NCBI GenBank assembly: GCA_019828545.1
Contig: JACVRA010000063.1
Span: 434,001-498,000 of the forward strand
DNA from: Paracamarosporium sp. OC-R06-R3
Taxonomy: Eukaryota > Ascomycota > Dothideomycetes > Pleosporales > Didymosphaeriaceae
Length of the DNA stretch: 64,000 nt
Direction: 5' to 3'
Positions 24,449 to 36,233 of this stretch are shown here, piece by piece; within the stretch, counting starts at the first letter, position 1; each line of letters opens with the position of its first letter. The notes under the pieces are model-generated. The model made no database searches. It saw only the letters and a list, made by a program, of their open reading frames with translations, and had not been told where the DNA came from. The translations under genes and the position numbers were made by a program.

Positions 24449-25948
24449 CTACAACCCTTCAATCACCCGCGGCAGCAACGCCTCGTTGTACGCCCACAAT
24501 ATCGTCGAAAACCCAGCACTGAACGCTGCCCCCGTATACCATGTCCCTCTTCTCCCCTGCAGCGCGTTCTGTCTCGCAATGAACCCTTTCCTCAGTTCCT
24601 CGCCCGACACCCTCGAATGCATCAGCCCATGGTTCGCGAAATAGGGAAATGTAGTGGTCCCATTCGTTGCATTGACTGTCCCTGCCCGTACCATGTTCTC
24701 GATAGACTCTGCAATCAGCGTCTGTATGCTCTCGGCGCCATCCTCTTCCCCTCCGACCGCCGTGAACGCAAAGAGATCGTCACCGCCTCCGGGCTGATGG
24801 TTTATCTTGCCAACCTGCGCTGGAAGCGGGTACGAGGAATAGTTGGACGAAGGGGCAGAGGGCAGTGTGTTTGTCCAGGAATTAAGACCCTTCAGAGCAG
24901 GATGCTGGACCAAGCCGGCGTAGACACTAGAGAAACGCAATCTTCCCAGGACATCGCTTTCCTCGTCATCCAAGTCGAACGGCGCCATAGCGACTGGCGT
25001 CGGCTCGAACGCTACGAGAAGCCTCTTGGCCTGTATCTCCGTCTCGTCCCCATCTCTGTGTTTGACCCATACTGATACGCCCGTGTCGTTTCGAGTAGCA
25101 CCGACAACAATGTTGTTGTACAACACGTCTTGGTCTAAAAATTGAGCCACGCGCTCGTACAGCTCATGCAGGTTCCCAGAGGACGGCACAATAGCGCGTG
25201 ACTGCCCTAGCATAGCGCGTGCCATGACGAGCCCGGAAGCTTGCATTACATACACCGTGGGCACTTTGAGGAAGTCGCCTATGCCCATCACCGTGCTGTC
25301 CCAGAGCCTCGGCACCGTAGCCTGCAATCCATACTTCTCCACAAACTGCCCAAAATCCATGACGAGGTCGTCCGGGATGTCCTTGCCGGCAGGGAAATTG
25401 AAGAAGCCAGGGAGAATCAGGTCAGCATATTTTTCACATATCTCGAGGTACTTGCTAAGCGCGGTTTGGTAGGCCGCTGCAGATGGAGGGGCGTACGAGG
25501 AAACGGGCAGACCGGTGGCGAAGTCGACGTAATGCGGTGTCAGGGTCTCGAATTGCATCGAACCGTTCGTGTCCACGCCCATTCGTTGCGGAAAAGAAGT
25601 TGTATTCAGATATTCCATCCAGGCTTGAACCCCGACGTTGATGGGTTTCCCGTTTTCGGGGCTGCGGTAGACGGCGGTATGGCCGCCCTGGGGTATCACT
25701 GGTCAGCTTGGATCTCGATGTAGCTTAGGCAGTTGATAAAAGCAGTTCAAAGAATTACTTACCAAGGTACTGCTTCTTTCGACAACGGCTACAGTTTTTC
25801 CATGGTCGCGTAGCCAGACTGCTGCATGGGAGCCTGCTGCTCCGCCGCCAACGATGACGACGTCTCGAGATATAACATCGGCAGCGATGGCTGAGATGGC
25901 GAATGTGCCTAGGAGAAGCGTGATGCCTTTCATTACTTCGCCACGCAT
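24449..25948 (-). CDS. Secreted FAD-dependent oxidoreductase (amine-oxidase fold)
   Basis: Two exons, 25948-25763 and 25687-24449, with a 75-base intron; 474 residues. An N-terminal hydrophobic segment (ITLLLGTFAISAIAADV) looks like a signal peptide; the start could also be the second Met (residue 6), which leaves the peptide more typical. The dinucleotide fold follows at once: VVIVGGGAAGSHAAVWLRD, ending in the acidic VVERSSTLGGH that is restored only when the two exons are joined at the CCCAG acceptor. Several NxT/S sites fit a secreted glycoprotein. The overall pattern resembles flavoproteins annotated as beta-cyclopiazonate dehydrogenase-like in fungi. The substrate is unknown. It lies just downstream, on the same strand, of the SDR gene at 26.8-27.7 kb. 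Confidence 0.8.
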
Positions 25949-26846
25949 GGTTTCGATTTTTCTGATACGACGCGTCCTCGGTTTCCCTTGTTGCAGTCCT
26001 CAAGAGAACAATGTGTCAGCACTACGAAATTTTATAAAAATAAAACGCGTGAATGCGGAGATGGCTCGAGGTGGCATGTCACGAAAGCTCATTGTACAGC
26101 TCATATACGTGCAGTGAAACGCCGATGAGTGACAGCATTTGTGAAAATCTCAGCTGATTGGAAGAACGGGACCCACAGAATATGATATTGTAAAGGACAC
26201 AGAAAGGGCAGTATGAGTGGTGCCCATGTATAGGCGATAAACTTAGCCTAATAGCACGGCCTTGGATCGGTGTGGGCGTGGAAGAGCAAGGATATTGTGC
26301 CCCACAACATCGAAGCGATGAAGAATAGAAGGAAATTAGATTGGTTATCCACAGGACTCTTGCAAGCACATGTAAAATTGTCTATGTATGGTCTCTGTGT
26401 AAAGTGCATACATCAACAGTTACCGTACCTCCGTACTTGTCCTTTCGCATAGAAACTTTTGATACATCACCGGTACAAGTTTGCTGTCTTGTCCGCACCA
26501 AGAATTCCAAGCATAAACTGCGTGCGATAAGTCGCTTGCATTGTTTAAATATCATAGCAGCCAATTTCGGTCGTATATACGCATGCCCTGTTTGCCGTTA
26601 CTTGTTCAGGGCGTCGGATCATCATTCGGTACTGTAATTCAAGGGCACTGCGCCAGACTAATTCAGATGAAAATGTTCGGAATTCTAAACCGTAAAATCA
26701 ATATGCAAAATCGTGAATCTGAATTCTATATTTCTTGATACTTGAATCCCCATCTCATTCCTATGGATATTCTTCCCTGTTCACCTTCATGCCACTCGGC
26801 CTTTCTGTTCTAAGCTATGCGAAACCACACAACACCCAAATTCCCT
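25949..26846. other. Intergenic: oxidoreductase promoter and SDR 3' flank
   Basis: About 900 AT-rich bases. Short open frames below 100 codons only; none is family-like. It should contain the promoter of the FAD oxidoreductase and the 3' untranslated region of the SDR. Confidence 0.6.
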
Positions 26847-27734
26847 CTACTGTGACGAACCACCAGAGATAGTAATGACTTGACCGTTTATCCACCCACC
26901 ATCTTCACTCGCTAAGAAAGCTACCACTCTTGCAACATCCTCCGGTACTGCACAACGTCCCAACGGGCAGTGACTCGCCATCAAGCTCTCGATCTTCTCA
27001 GCCGACCACTCGGGCGTACCCTGTGGGATATAGTGCCAAGCATTCTGCGACTTGAAATGTTAGCGTGGGTGAACAAATTGCGGAGGGTGATGGCTTGAGC
27101 AGTGCGGAGGCGTGGGGATGCGTACCTGCGTGAACATGTCGCTTTTGATACCACCGGGCGCCACACCGTTGACCGTGATGCCGCGCTTGCCAAAGTCCGT
27201 TGCGAATGCTTTGATGAAGCCAATGACAGCCATTTTGGAGCCGTTGTAGAGTGCGTGGTCTTTTACACCAAGAAGACCGGCGGCAATGGAAGACATAAGA
27301 ATTATGCGGCCGTTATCTTCGATGTGCTTGTATGCTGTTTGGCCGACGAAGAACTGCGCCCTTGCATTCAGGTTGAACACATGATCGTACTTCTCCTCGG
27401 TGATCTCTTCAGTCTTGTCCCAGCTTTCTGTGCCAGAGTTGCTCATAACAATGTCAATTTTCTTGAACACCTTCTTAGCATCCTCGAAGAGGCGGTTGAT
27501 CTCTGAGAGCTTGGAGACGTCGGCTTGGATGGCGACGGCTTTTGCGCCGTTGTTGAAACCTTCGATTATCTTGACGACCTCTTCGGCGGGACCCTTGGAT
27601 GAAACGTAGTTGACCACCACGGATGCGCCGCGCTTGCCTAGCTCAATGGCACATCCACGACCGATGCCTCGACCGGCACCGGTGACGAGGGCGACTTTGC
27701 CTTCAAGGGAGGCGGTAGGGACGTTGATGACCAT
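26847..27734 (-). CDS. Short-chain dehydrogenase/reductase, hydroxynaphthalene/versicolorin reductase-like
   Basis: Classical NADPH-dependent SDR of 268 residues in two exons, 27734-27126 and 27044-26847, with an 81-base intron containing GCTAAC. The cofactor motif is TGAGRGIG (residues 18-25) after SLEGKVALV. The NNAG-type motif is MSNSG. Catalytic residues are Ser148/149 (ILMSSIA), Tyr163 and Lys167 (LYNGSK). The APGGIKSDMFTQ and the exon-2 ending (PEDVARVVAFLAS, WINGQVITISGG) are the pattern seen in trihydroxynaphthalene reductases of DHN-melanin synthesis and in versicolorin reductases. The N-terminus is shorter than in melanin reductases, so it may be a paralogue acting on another aromatic polyketide or an unrelated ketone. 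No polyketide synthase is in the window. Confidence 0.88.
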
Positions 27735-28605
27735 GTTGGTGTCACGTGAAAAGAAATAGTCCTATTGGTTGAAATCCGTCTTCTTCAGTAATGAGGCTTC
27801 GAAACCTTTTGCCTAAGTCAAGAGAGCGACAGTGCACAGAAAGGACTTGCGGAGGGGTATCGAATGCAATAAAGAAGCTGCAGTGTGAATATCGAAAGTT
27901 ATGATTGTGGACTGCTCTTTGCATATAAAGTCAGGCACGCCGGCATTGCTTCTTCAAACGGGAGTAGGGCGGGGATCCGACCGGCACCTCAGCCTTATGA
28001 GACCGGATAGTGTCTTGCGGTACTCGCATAGAAACCTCTTATTGACCGGAGTTTTGAGATCGGAACGGCGAACGGTTACGTGATCGGAGGTCGGATGGAG
28101 GAGTAGTAATGCGGGAGAGGGGCCATTGGACGACTATCCGATAGTGAATGCTTGAACATCGATAGCTCTCAACCTAGATAAAATCCCCATTTCTCGACTG
28201 AAATCCAAATTCGTGCTCGAACCGCTAATCTAGAGCATCGGTATCGGCACCTTGTTGAAGGACCCGTGGGTGTGCTGCGGGAGCTACGGCGAACCGCACC
28301 GCGGGAAGTCTGAGATGACGCGCACGATGCAGCCTCATGTACATTTATCCAACCTTTTGACACTCCTATGTCAATGAACAGATAGCCCGTCGCAAACGCA
28401 AACACCGAGGTATTCGCAGAATGAAATGACGAGGTATTCTTTCTTACGTGGCCCAAGCGCCATACCATTCCGATTATCGATAGCGATTTCGGAATAATCA
28501 CATCGATCCACGTCAATGTTCTCCCGCACCGCACTCCGCCTTCACGAACCCCACATAATAAACAAACACACCTTGCGTCTCCCTTCTAACACCTCGAAAG
28601 CCGCC
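27735..28605. other. Divergent promoter region between SDR and SurE genes
   Basis: About 870 bases between two genes transcribed away from each other, so both promoters must lie here. Minus-strand open frames of up to 121 codons occupy part of it but show no family resemblance and would run into the SurE promoter. No clear TATA or known operator was identified. Confidence 0.55.
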
Positions 28606-29758
28606 ATGCACATCCTGGTAAGCAACTGCTGACCACCTCGCCGTTTCTTGACCGTAACCACACCAGATCACAAATGACGATGGCCCGCCTTCGGACCAGT
28701 CCTCGCCATACGTGCATTCGCTAGGTACACACACTTTCCACATATCCCACATGGGTTGAGACTGACAACCCACAGTCTCGACCCTCCAATCTCACGGTCA
28801 TACCGTGTCCGTTGTTCTCCCGCACACGCAGCGCTCTTGGATAGGCAAAGCCCACCTCGTCGGCCACTCCATCAAGCCCACATACTTTCGACCGCAACCT
28901 CTCCGCAGCGAAAACGGTCGCCTTCTGAACAGCGGGACTACCTCCACACGCCCACTCCCCGACCTCTCCACAGAAGAAGAGTGGATTCTTGTGGACAGCA
29001 CCCCCGCGTCCTGTGTCCAGATCGGCCTATTCCACTACTTCAAGAGCAGAGGCCCGATAGACTTGGTTGTGTCGGGGCCAAACTATGGGAGAAACAGCAC
29101 CGCAGTGTTCAGTTTGAGCAGTGGCACTATCGGCGGCGCCATGGAGGCGGCAGTATGTGGATTCAAGTCCATTGCGCTAAGCTACGCCTTCTTCGACCGG
29201 AACCATGATGCGGCGATAATAACCGGAGCATCCGAGCTCTCTGCGCGACTCATACAGCATCTCTACGATAACTGGGACCCCAACACGCACTTGTACTCGG
29301 TCAACGTGCCGTTAGTCGAGGACGTCGGGCAAAAGAAGATTTTATACACGCACATGCTACAGAACGCTTGGAAGTCCGGCTCGTGCTTCCAACCCATCGA
29401 GGTCCCTTCCGAGGACGACGATTCACCCGCGGATATCGAGGCCCAGATCCGGAAGCAGGAGGAGAGGCTCGGCCGCAAGGAGTTGCTGGGTGGCGAATCC
29501 GGCGGCGAAAGTGGAAGGGAAACACCCGTAGGGGGACACATACGCTATACGCACAAGCATTTCAAGTGGGCGCCGAGGTTCAAGGATGTATATGAAAGCG
29601 TGGAGCAGAGCGAGCCTGGCAACGACGGGTGGGCGGTTGCACACTCCATCACGAGCGTGACGCCCCTCCGCGCAAATTTCATGCACACGCCAGGTGACTT
29701 CACCGGAGAAATCACCCTGGATAACGTCGGAAAAGGTAACGTACCGGAAGAAGTCTAG
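28606..29758 (+). CDS. SurE-family 5'/3'-nucleotidase (acid phosphatase)
   Basis: Metal-dependent phosphatase of the SurE family, which removes phosphate from nucleoside monophosphates and other small substrates. Three exons: 28606-28617 (12 bases), 28667-28724 and 28776-29758, giving 350 residues. The start MHIL joins to ITNDDGPPSD, placing the metal-binding Asp8-Asp9 at the same positions as in bacterial SurE. Further family motifs are HTQRSWIGKA (Ser), VSGPNYGRN (Asn) and SSGTIGGAMEA. An acidic, poorly conserved insertion (EDDDSPADIEAQIRKQEERL region, about residues 215-250) interrupts the core, as in many fungal members. In budding yeast the SurE domain is fused to a tubulin-tyrosine-ligase-like domain (Pby1); here it stands alone. 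The first ATG is secure because only it begins the strand in phase. Confidence 0.93.
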
Positions 29759-30236
29759 ACGGACGGCAAAAAAAAAAAACTTAGATAAAACACCCTGGAA
29801 TATAGACAGGCCATGACTTTCACGACACTGCGTTTATGAGTATATACGACATCAAGGAAAAAATGCAAATACGTTTTGCAACTGCCAACGTCACTGCCTT
29901 GTCTGAGAACTTGTGTATTTTTTCAGAGTTGGTTGCAACCATCAGCAACATATGAAAGTTGTCGTCTGATGGTGTTGAGGCACCGATACATAGGCGCTGC
30001 AAACATAGCTTTTCCGAGTTTACATGGTATGAGTGCAGGCCATGTTTGGGGCTTATCTCCTCGAGCTCGGCCTCGAACATAGGTAATCTGTGTGATACCC
30101 ACTCTCTGAAAAACACGAGCGATCCCACCTTGACGTTCCTGTTCTACCAAACAAGTCGAACAACGCTCGCGGGAGGTGCCTCACCCCAAGAAGCTACATC
30201 TCTCGCAGGGCCTATCACAACACTTCGATCCATGCC
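29759..30236. other. Intergenic between convergent genes
   Basis: About 480 AT-rich bases between the SurE stop (plus) and the coiled-coil gene stop (minus). It holds the two 3' untranslated regions, including a 13-base A run just after the SurE stop. Nothing else is recognised. Confidence 0.6.
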
Positions 30237-32124
30237 TCAGATATCGAACACACCGCCCATCCCAGCCCTGACGTCCACAAAGTCCGCTCTCCACCCTTTG
30301 TACTGGACTAAACCCCTCTTAATCTCCCTCACGCGCTCAATTCTCTTCTTGCCTTCTTCCTCTTGGGCTTGTCTGAATGCATCCTCATCAAACTCGAAGT
30401 CATCCAAGCTACCCAAACTTTCCTGTCTCGCCTTTGGTGCTTCAGTGCGTTGCCGCGTTGTCCCCGTGAAGGCCGATATACCGGATTGTATGACATCCTG
30501 AAACGAGGACGTTTGGCGGCCCGAGGCTCGCCGCGCAGTAGGCGTACTTCCAGAGAGATCGATGTCATCGAAGTCGTTCGAGTGGTCGTCAATGCCTGGT
30601 TGCATAGCGGTGCGCTTGTCTCGCCAGACGCCGCGGCGGAGCTCAAAGTTCTCTTCCTCGAGTTCGCGCACTTTGGAAAGGAGCCTGTCGCGCTCTTCAT
30701 CGACAAGCTCTTGTACGCTGCTGTCTTCGATATTGCCCAAGTCAGCCTTGCGACGGCGCTGCTCCGCTTCGCGGAGACGTGCATTTTCGTTGCTTAGGCC
30801 GGTCACGCGGGTGCGTAGTTCGGCTGCTTCGCGCTCGATCTTCTTGTGCTCCTGCACTCGCGTCTGATTACGTGCATCATTGTCACGATGGAGCTGCGTG
30901 AGGGTCTCGATCTTTCTCTCCAGCAGTTCGGCACGAGAAATCGAGTCGGATGCTTTGCGATTTGCGGCGCCTAGCTCAGCTTCTAATTGAGCGATGCGGG
31001 TTTGTGCCGAGTCGCGATCGGAGCCTTCTTTGGCCGCCTGCTCACCTGCCTTCTCCAGATTTCCTTTTAGATCTGAAAGCTCCGTTTTAGTAGAACTGGC
31101 CTCCTGCTCCGCCTTCTCGAGTGAGCTCTCCAAGGCAGAAATCTTCGCCTGTAGCTCACTCTGCTTGCTCGTCTGGTCCGCAAACTGCTTGTTGAGATTG
31201 GAGATTTCCAGCTCCAGCGATTCGATCGTCTCGGATTTGGATGCAACTTGAGCGTTGAGGTCATCGATCGAAGCAGACTGGTTGGGTGTCGGTGCTCGTT
31301 TGGTAGACTTGGATGATTGTGACTGCAGGTGGGAGAGTTGTCGCTTGAGCGACTCAACTTCCGACTTCTGTCTCATCTGTCAGCGGCCACTCCGGTTCCC
31401 GCGTTGTCTGGGAAGTGTGGAGTGCAGGCTTCTCACCAACTTGTCGGCCTCTTTAGCTTTCTCTGCTGCAAGGGCAGCCTCCCCACGCCCCTCCCGCAGT
31501 TCCTCCAGCTCCTCCTCACCCTTCTTCCATCTTGTCTCGCCTTGCTCCACTTCCGCTGCTAACCTCTTGTTTTCCTTTTCCAATTCCTCAATGCGCTGCG
31601 CCTGTTCCCTGTATATATCGCTCGACACTCCCCCTCCGGGCGTAGTAGCAGTTGGAGACGTAGGCCCTCCTGCAGCACGGTAAAACGAAGCAGACCGCTG
31701 ACGCGATTCGACGGCTATGGAGGGCTTGCGCCCGTGAGAAGGCGTCGTGGAAGGTAACTCCGTAGGTTCGTCATCTTCGATATCGACGGGCCCTGGGGAT
31801 GCGCTCGTTGTTTCAGGTGCTTCAGCTGCTTCGGACGCCGCAGCAGGTTCATCGGCCTTCTCTTCTTGCGTCTCTGGTGCGCTTGAGGCTTCAGGCTTGT
31901 CGTCCTTCTTCTTCGCGGCGCCCCCTGCCTTTTTCGCATTCTTTTTCTTTAGAGCTTCATACTGTGCAGTTGATGTTAGCATGTATGATATAGCGTGGCC
32001 CCGATATCACCTAGCAAAGAGACTCGTTGTCACCAACAGCTCTGGCTCGATGAAGGGGAATCATGTGTACCTTCTTCTTCGCGGCGGCAACCTTGGCAGC
32101 TTTCTCTTTGTCCTCGTCGGCCAT
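30237..32124 (-). CDS. Long coiled-coil protein of unknown function (fungal 'M protein repeat' type)
   Basis: 572 residues in three exons: 32124-32071, 31961-31437 and 31376-30237, with introns of 109 and 60 bases. The start at 32124 (MADEDKEKAAKVAAAKKK) is chosen over an upstream in-frame ATG at 32220, which would add an uncharged leader. After a Lys-rich head and an acidic Glu/Ala/Pro-rich stretch comes a long heptad-type coiled coil, from about residue 135 to 420, starting REQAQRIEELEKENKRL and continuing through VRELEEENFELRRGVW. The C-terminus (QSGISAFTG, then FEFDEDAFRQAQEEEGKKR) ends DVRAGMGGVFDI and looks conserved. Such proteins are annotated in fungi as M protein repeat proteins; a Golgi tether or scaffold role is only a guess. 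Confidence 0.82.
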
Positions 32125-33527
32125 TTCGAACGTAGATATCAAATCTCTGGGTGCTGAATGCAAGTCGTACACAACATAAGCTCCCTCGCGAGTCGCTGAT
32201 ACCAAGTGGAGCGTTGCCAAGACGGCGCTAGGCTATACCAGTTTCACGTGATGGATAGCTTGACATGTGTTTACTCAGACTCGAGAATGCCACTTTCCTT
32301 TTCTTAGTATGAGATAAAAAAGCATAGCATTACTTTCAATTCCAGATCCTACAAGAGCATACTTAATGAACCTCCAGAATAATGTTAGAAACCCACAAGA
32401 ACGATCAACAAGCTATACTCAGCGAAGGTAGCCCAAGTCCCCGCATCCAAAACGACCTCGAACTCCTCCCACATACCTAGGCACCGGCCACCTGTCATCA
32501 GTTCCCTATCGTAATGCCCCAGATCGGCGCCAAAGGATCGATTTGAAACAGGCACTTCGTTATCTACGACGAAACGACCTGGTTTGATATCAGTATCGGT
32601 ATTATTTCAGGGGCACGCGGCACTCAATAAACTCCATCCCCAGGCGCCTGGAAGCGAAATACGCTCGGGGCCATGGCACCAGGCACATATTGATATCACC
32701 ACCACATACACACAGGTAATCTCGCTTGATGCCGCACCCCCGCAACACAGCCAAGCTAGCTGCGCAAAGCGGCATCGAGTTCAAGTTCGAGCTTGATGCG
32801 ACCAGGACACTATCACGGAGGACAAGGGTCGGGCAAGGCAATGACACCTTTCGTACATGTTGCTAGATGTGTATGTTTCGACTGACTCACTACGTAATCG
32901 CAACCTCGTTCGCAACTAGATCGACAAAACGAAATTGCGCCTCCCATGTTCCCCCCAAGCTTCCCATACACCCTGAGCATACGAGCTGTCCATCGCTGTC
33001 CGATCGCAAAAAAAGAAAAAGCTATAGTCGTTGAAAAAACATTGCAACTCTCCGCGCCCATCAAACTGTCAATGGGTGCGTAGGCATAAGAGTATGCTGC
33101 AAAACAGGCATGAAAGAGTGATCAGAAAAAAGAGACAAAGGGTATGTGGGTAGTACAAAGCCTCAGCACCGGTCAAGATATTCCAGATCGTCTTCCCAAC
33201 TCAACTCAGTAACCTAGATACCTGTCCTCCCAGCGTGATACAGAAATGAAAGATACTGTGCAAATGAAAGTGGTGTATGTAGTAGTGTGCTGATCCGGTT
33301 CACATTCCAAATCGAGAGATGCATCGCAATATGCGCCATGAATAAGTTTCGTAGAGGGCCTCGCTGTCAAAAACTCCGTGTCATGCGAGAGAGATATTAA
33401 GGGAAAGGTGGTTGCGCTTGATATGCCATGAATTCGTACCATCAACGTGGAGCCGCGTGGATGGCGGCCATGAATCAAGTGCGTGAGTGGGGTGTGGTAA
33501 TTTAGTCGTAAGACTTGATAGTTGTAA
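32125..33527. other. Intergenic: coiled-coil gene promoter and 3' flank of next gene
   Basis: About 1.4 kb between two minus-strand genes. Open frames are under 95 codons and lack family resemblance. No tRNA, repeat or mobile element is recognised. Confidence 0.55.
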
Positions 33528-36233
33528 TCAAGACCGGGAAGACTCTTTTGGTTCTTTTGCTTTCCAAAACTGCATGAGCTTGCTTAGACGCTTGTGCTTT
33601 TTCTTGGACTCTTTTTGGGTGACTTCCATAATTCCATACTCAGACTGGGGCCGGGTCTCGATCGATAGCTTGCTCCTTTCACCAAAAGAAGATGAATTTA
33701 TCAAACGAGAAAGACTTGCAATACTCGAACGCTTACGGCGGCGTGATTCGACATCGCTCGGGGCCGAACAAAGAGACGCGGACCGATCGCCTGGCTGCCG
33801 AGGGCTCGGCAATGGGAATGCGCTCTGCATCGCGCTCGTCATTGTAGATCGAGAAGATGTCAGAGACGGAACATCATCAACCGAGACGCGAAGTTCAGGA
33901 CCTGGTTCCCCAAAGCGTGGTGAAGGCATAGCTTGATAGTCAGTCATGGACGATGCTGCCGTACCTAGCCGTGGTGTGTCTAGAGAGATCTGGCTAGACC
34001 TAAAGTCTGGTGACGGAAACGACGATGTGAAGGTATCCGGTGTCATCAGGTTCTGCTGCGGCAAAGGTAGAGAGAGATTCATGACGGTATGGGTCTCCTT
34101 CGTATCGTCCGCGGAGATCTGCGGCGTCACGGTAGAATCAGAAGAATGAGTAAGCGACGAGGTACGGGGCTCTTCGAAATCTTCTACGACCTCTACCGCA
34201 TCGGCACCTGTGGAACGTGTAGCTTCAACACTCGGTGCTGAGGCTGGGAGAGCGCGCGGAGAGCACGGTTCAGGCGACAAGTCTGGTCTTCGCGTGTTTT
34301 TGTTGCGATTTAGACCGAGACCGTCACTGAAATTCCAATTAATAGATGGACCGTTCTGGTGCTCAATAGTCTCAACGACTTCTATCTTTGGCTCCTCGGG
34401 CTCCTCGGCTGTCGCAGTATCAGAGCACGTGCTTTTTCCACTAGACTTGAGTGTGTCGTCTTCTGGTTCTTCTTCTTCGAACACATCTGCCATGGTCGAG
34501 GATGTAGCCGCTGCCGCATTCCTCAGTTCGAAGGGCACCAATGCTGGTGCGCTTTCTGTCCTCCGGTGGTTTTGTAGAACACCCCCTGCGCTATGCATTG
34601 CTCGCCGATGGGCGGCAAAGCCTCGCTGAGTACGAGCGTTAGTACCATTGAAGGGTCCTAGCGCGGCATCCAGATCGATCACGGGGTTCATCGTGTCCGA
34701 GTCCACGCGTTTCAGCTCGCGAGGTTGCCATGATGCGTAGTCAGTTTGCGCCTTTGGAACGGTGGTAGTGTCATCGGTTGGAGACACTATCGTCACTGTG
34801 TTGTCGACGTCAAAATTGGCTTCGAAATCGGGGTCCTCGGATGCATCAGATTCATCGTCCACGTTGGCTCGTGGAGGTGGTGTTGAGGCCCTGTCCTTGA
34901 CCTTTTTGCTGTGCTTCCCTTTCTTCGGAATGATGGAGCTTGCCCATGATTTGACCTTTCTTGGGGCCTTGGTAGATTTTCGTGACTTGCATTTCGCACC
35001 CTGTTCGCCAGATGCTTCGTCGTCCACCATCGGAGACGGTAAAGGCGATTCCACAGGAACAGACAAAGCTGAATCGGAAGCGCTAGCAAGAGTCAGAACA
35101 GAGGGATCGCTACGTCGAGGCTCCATGCGGAAGAAACTCCGGCGTTTGGCTGGGAGGGCCGTCGCGCTAGGAGCCGCGATCGCGGTGGGCGAGATTGCAG
35201 ATGACGGCCGTTTGCGGTTGGTCGCATCCTCTCCAAAGTTTCTTTGACTGCCCAAAATCGCGCCGGCTGTGCTAGGTCGAGATTCGTCTTCTACAGTACT
35301 TAGCGTAGGGCGACCGTTTCTGAATGTCGGCGGGCTCGAAGTTCCGCTGCTTAGAACCGAAGACAAACTGTTCGTCGCAGAGTGACCTCGCAACGTCGAC
35401 ATGGAGGTCTCGGTTTCTGATGAGATGGTTGAAAGCGGTCGGATGTATTCGACTTTGTCAGAGAAGCCGACCCGTGCTCGAGAGGGAGGCCGAGGTGTCT
35501 CGTCGGCATCGTTGAGTGAACCAGCGTCTCGCAAAGACGGTTGCGACATGGACTTGTTCACGGAGTGGCCAAACGCAAATTGTGGACCCTCTGAAGGAGT
35601 AACGGGCGCACTGCCGGCCCGCGGGTGTGCCGGAGGGTTCATGATCGAGGTTAAATCGTGCGAGGATACAGCACCAGAGCGACGATGAGCGTGGCCACGT
35701 CGCCCAGCAGGCGGGGCGGGCCGCAGATTGTTGTTGTTCGGCGTGGGTAGGATACCGTCGCCTTTGGTGGGACTGGTACTCATCAGTGAAACGCCTCCAG
35801 ATCGCCCGTCTCCACCAATGAACTCGCTCCCACCGCGCCTATGTCCCCCGATCGGTCTTGAGGGAGTGACGGGAGTGGTGGGCAATGCCATTGGAGACAG
35901 TGGTGGTGAAGTCGCCGTGGTGGGCGGGACCGAGGGCCCAGCTGGGTTGAAACTGAAGTCGGGCAGGGCATTGATCGACTTTCCTCTTGCGTGGGCGGAG
36001 CCTCGGCGGGCAGTGGGATAAGCTTGGAGCGACATTGGACGTGCATTGGCAGTGGGAGGCTCCGATGACGGGGTGCTCTCAGGGTCGCGCATGGGGAAGG
36101 AGAAGTCAGGGTTCGGGAGCAGCTCGATGGGACCGGCCTGGGACGGACGGCGGCGCTGGTATAGCGGTGAGCCGACGTGGGCGGATTGCTGTGTCTGCGT
36201 CACCTGCTGTCGTGGCAGCGCGATCTGAGCCAT
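33528..36233 (-). CDS. Large Ser/Pro-rich low-complexity protein, function unknown
   Basis: Single-exon gene. The frame is open from 36311, but the ATG at 36233 (MAQIALPRQQVTQTQQ) is preferred because it begins protein-like sequence; this gives 901 residues instead of 927. The protein is dominated by Ser, Pro, Thr and Ala with many SP and TP sites and no predicted fold that I can see. Short ordered-looking islands are RVGFSDKVEYIRPLSTIS, INWNFSDGLGLNRN and the C-terminal basic helix KKKHKRLSKLMQFWKAKEP. No signal peptide or membrane segment is visible. Aspergillus genes with similar composition carry the name cell wall proline-rich protein, but nothing here shows a wall location; a phosphorylated regulatory or scaffold protein is equally likely. 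It is preceded by an unusually long gene-free upstream region. Confidence 0.78.
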   Translation of the reverse strand: MAQIALPRQQVTQTQQSAHVGSPLYQRRRPSQAGPIELLPNPDFSFPMRDPESTPSSEPPTANARPMSLQAYPTARRGSAHARGKSINALPDFSFNPAGPSVPPTTATSPPLSPMALPTTPVTPSRPIGGHRRGGSEFIGGDGRSGGVSLMSTSPTKGDGILPTPNNNNLRPAPPAGRRGHAHRRSGAVSSHDLTSIMNPPAHPRAGSAPVTPSEGPQFAFGHSVNKSMSQPSLRDAGSLNDADETPRPPSRARVGFSDKVEYIRPLSTISSETETSMSTLRGHSATNSLSSVLSSGTSSPPTFRNGRPTLSTVEDESRPSTAGAILGSQRNFGEDATNRKRPSSAISPTAIAAPSATALPAKRRSFFRMEPRRSDPSVLTLASASDSALSVPVESPLPSPMVDDEASGEQGAKCKSRKSTKAPRKVKSWASSIIPKKGKHSKKVKDRASTPPPRANVDDESDASEDPDFEANFDVDNTVTIVSPTDDTTTVPKAQTDYASWQPRELKRVDSDTMNPVIDLDAALGPFNGTNARTQRGFAAHRRAMHSAGGVLQNHRRTESAPALVPFELRNAAAATSSTMADVFEEEEPEDDTLKSSGKSTCSDTATAEEPEEPKIEVVETIEHQNGPSINWNFSDGLGLNRNKNTRRPDLSPEPCSPRALPASAPSVEATRSTGADAVEVVEDFEEPRTSSLTHSSDSTVTPQISADDTKETHTVMNLSLPLPQQNLMTPDTFTSSFPSPDFRSSQISLDTPRLGTAASSMTDYQAMPSPRFGEPGPELRVSVDDVPSLTSSRSTMTSAMQSAFPLPSPRQPGDRSASLCSAPSDVESRRRKRSSIASLSRLINSSSFGERSKLSIETRPQSEYGIMEVTQKESKKKHKRLSKLMQFWKAKEPKESSRS

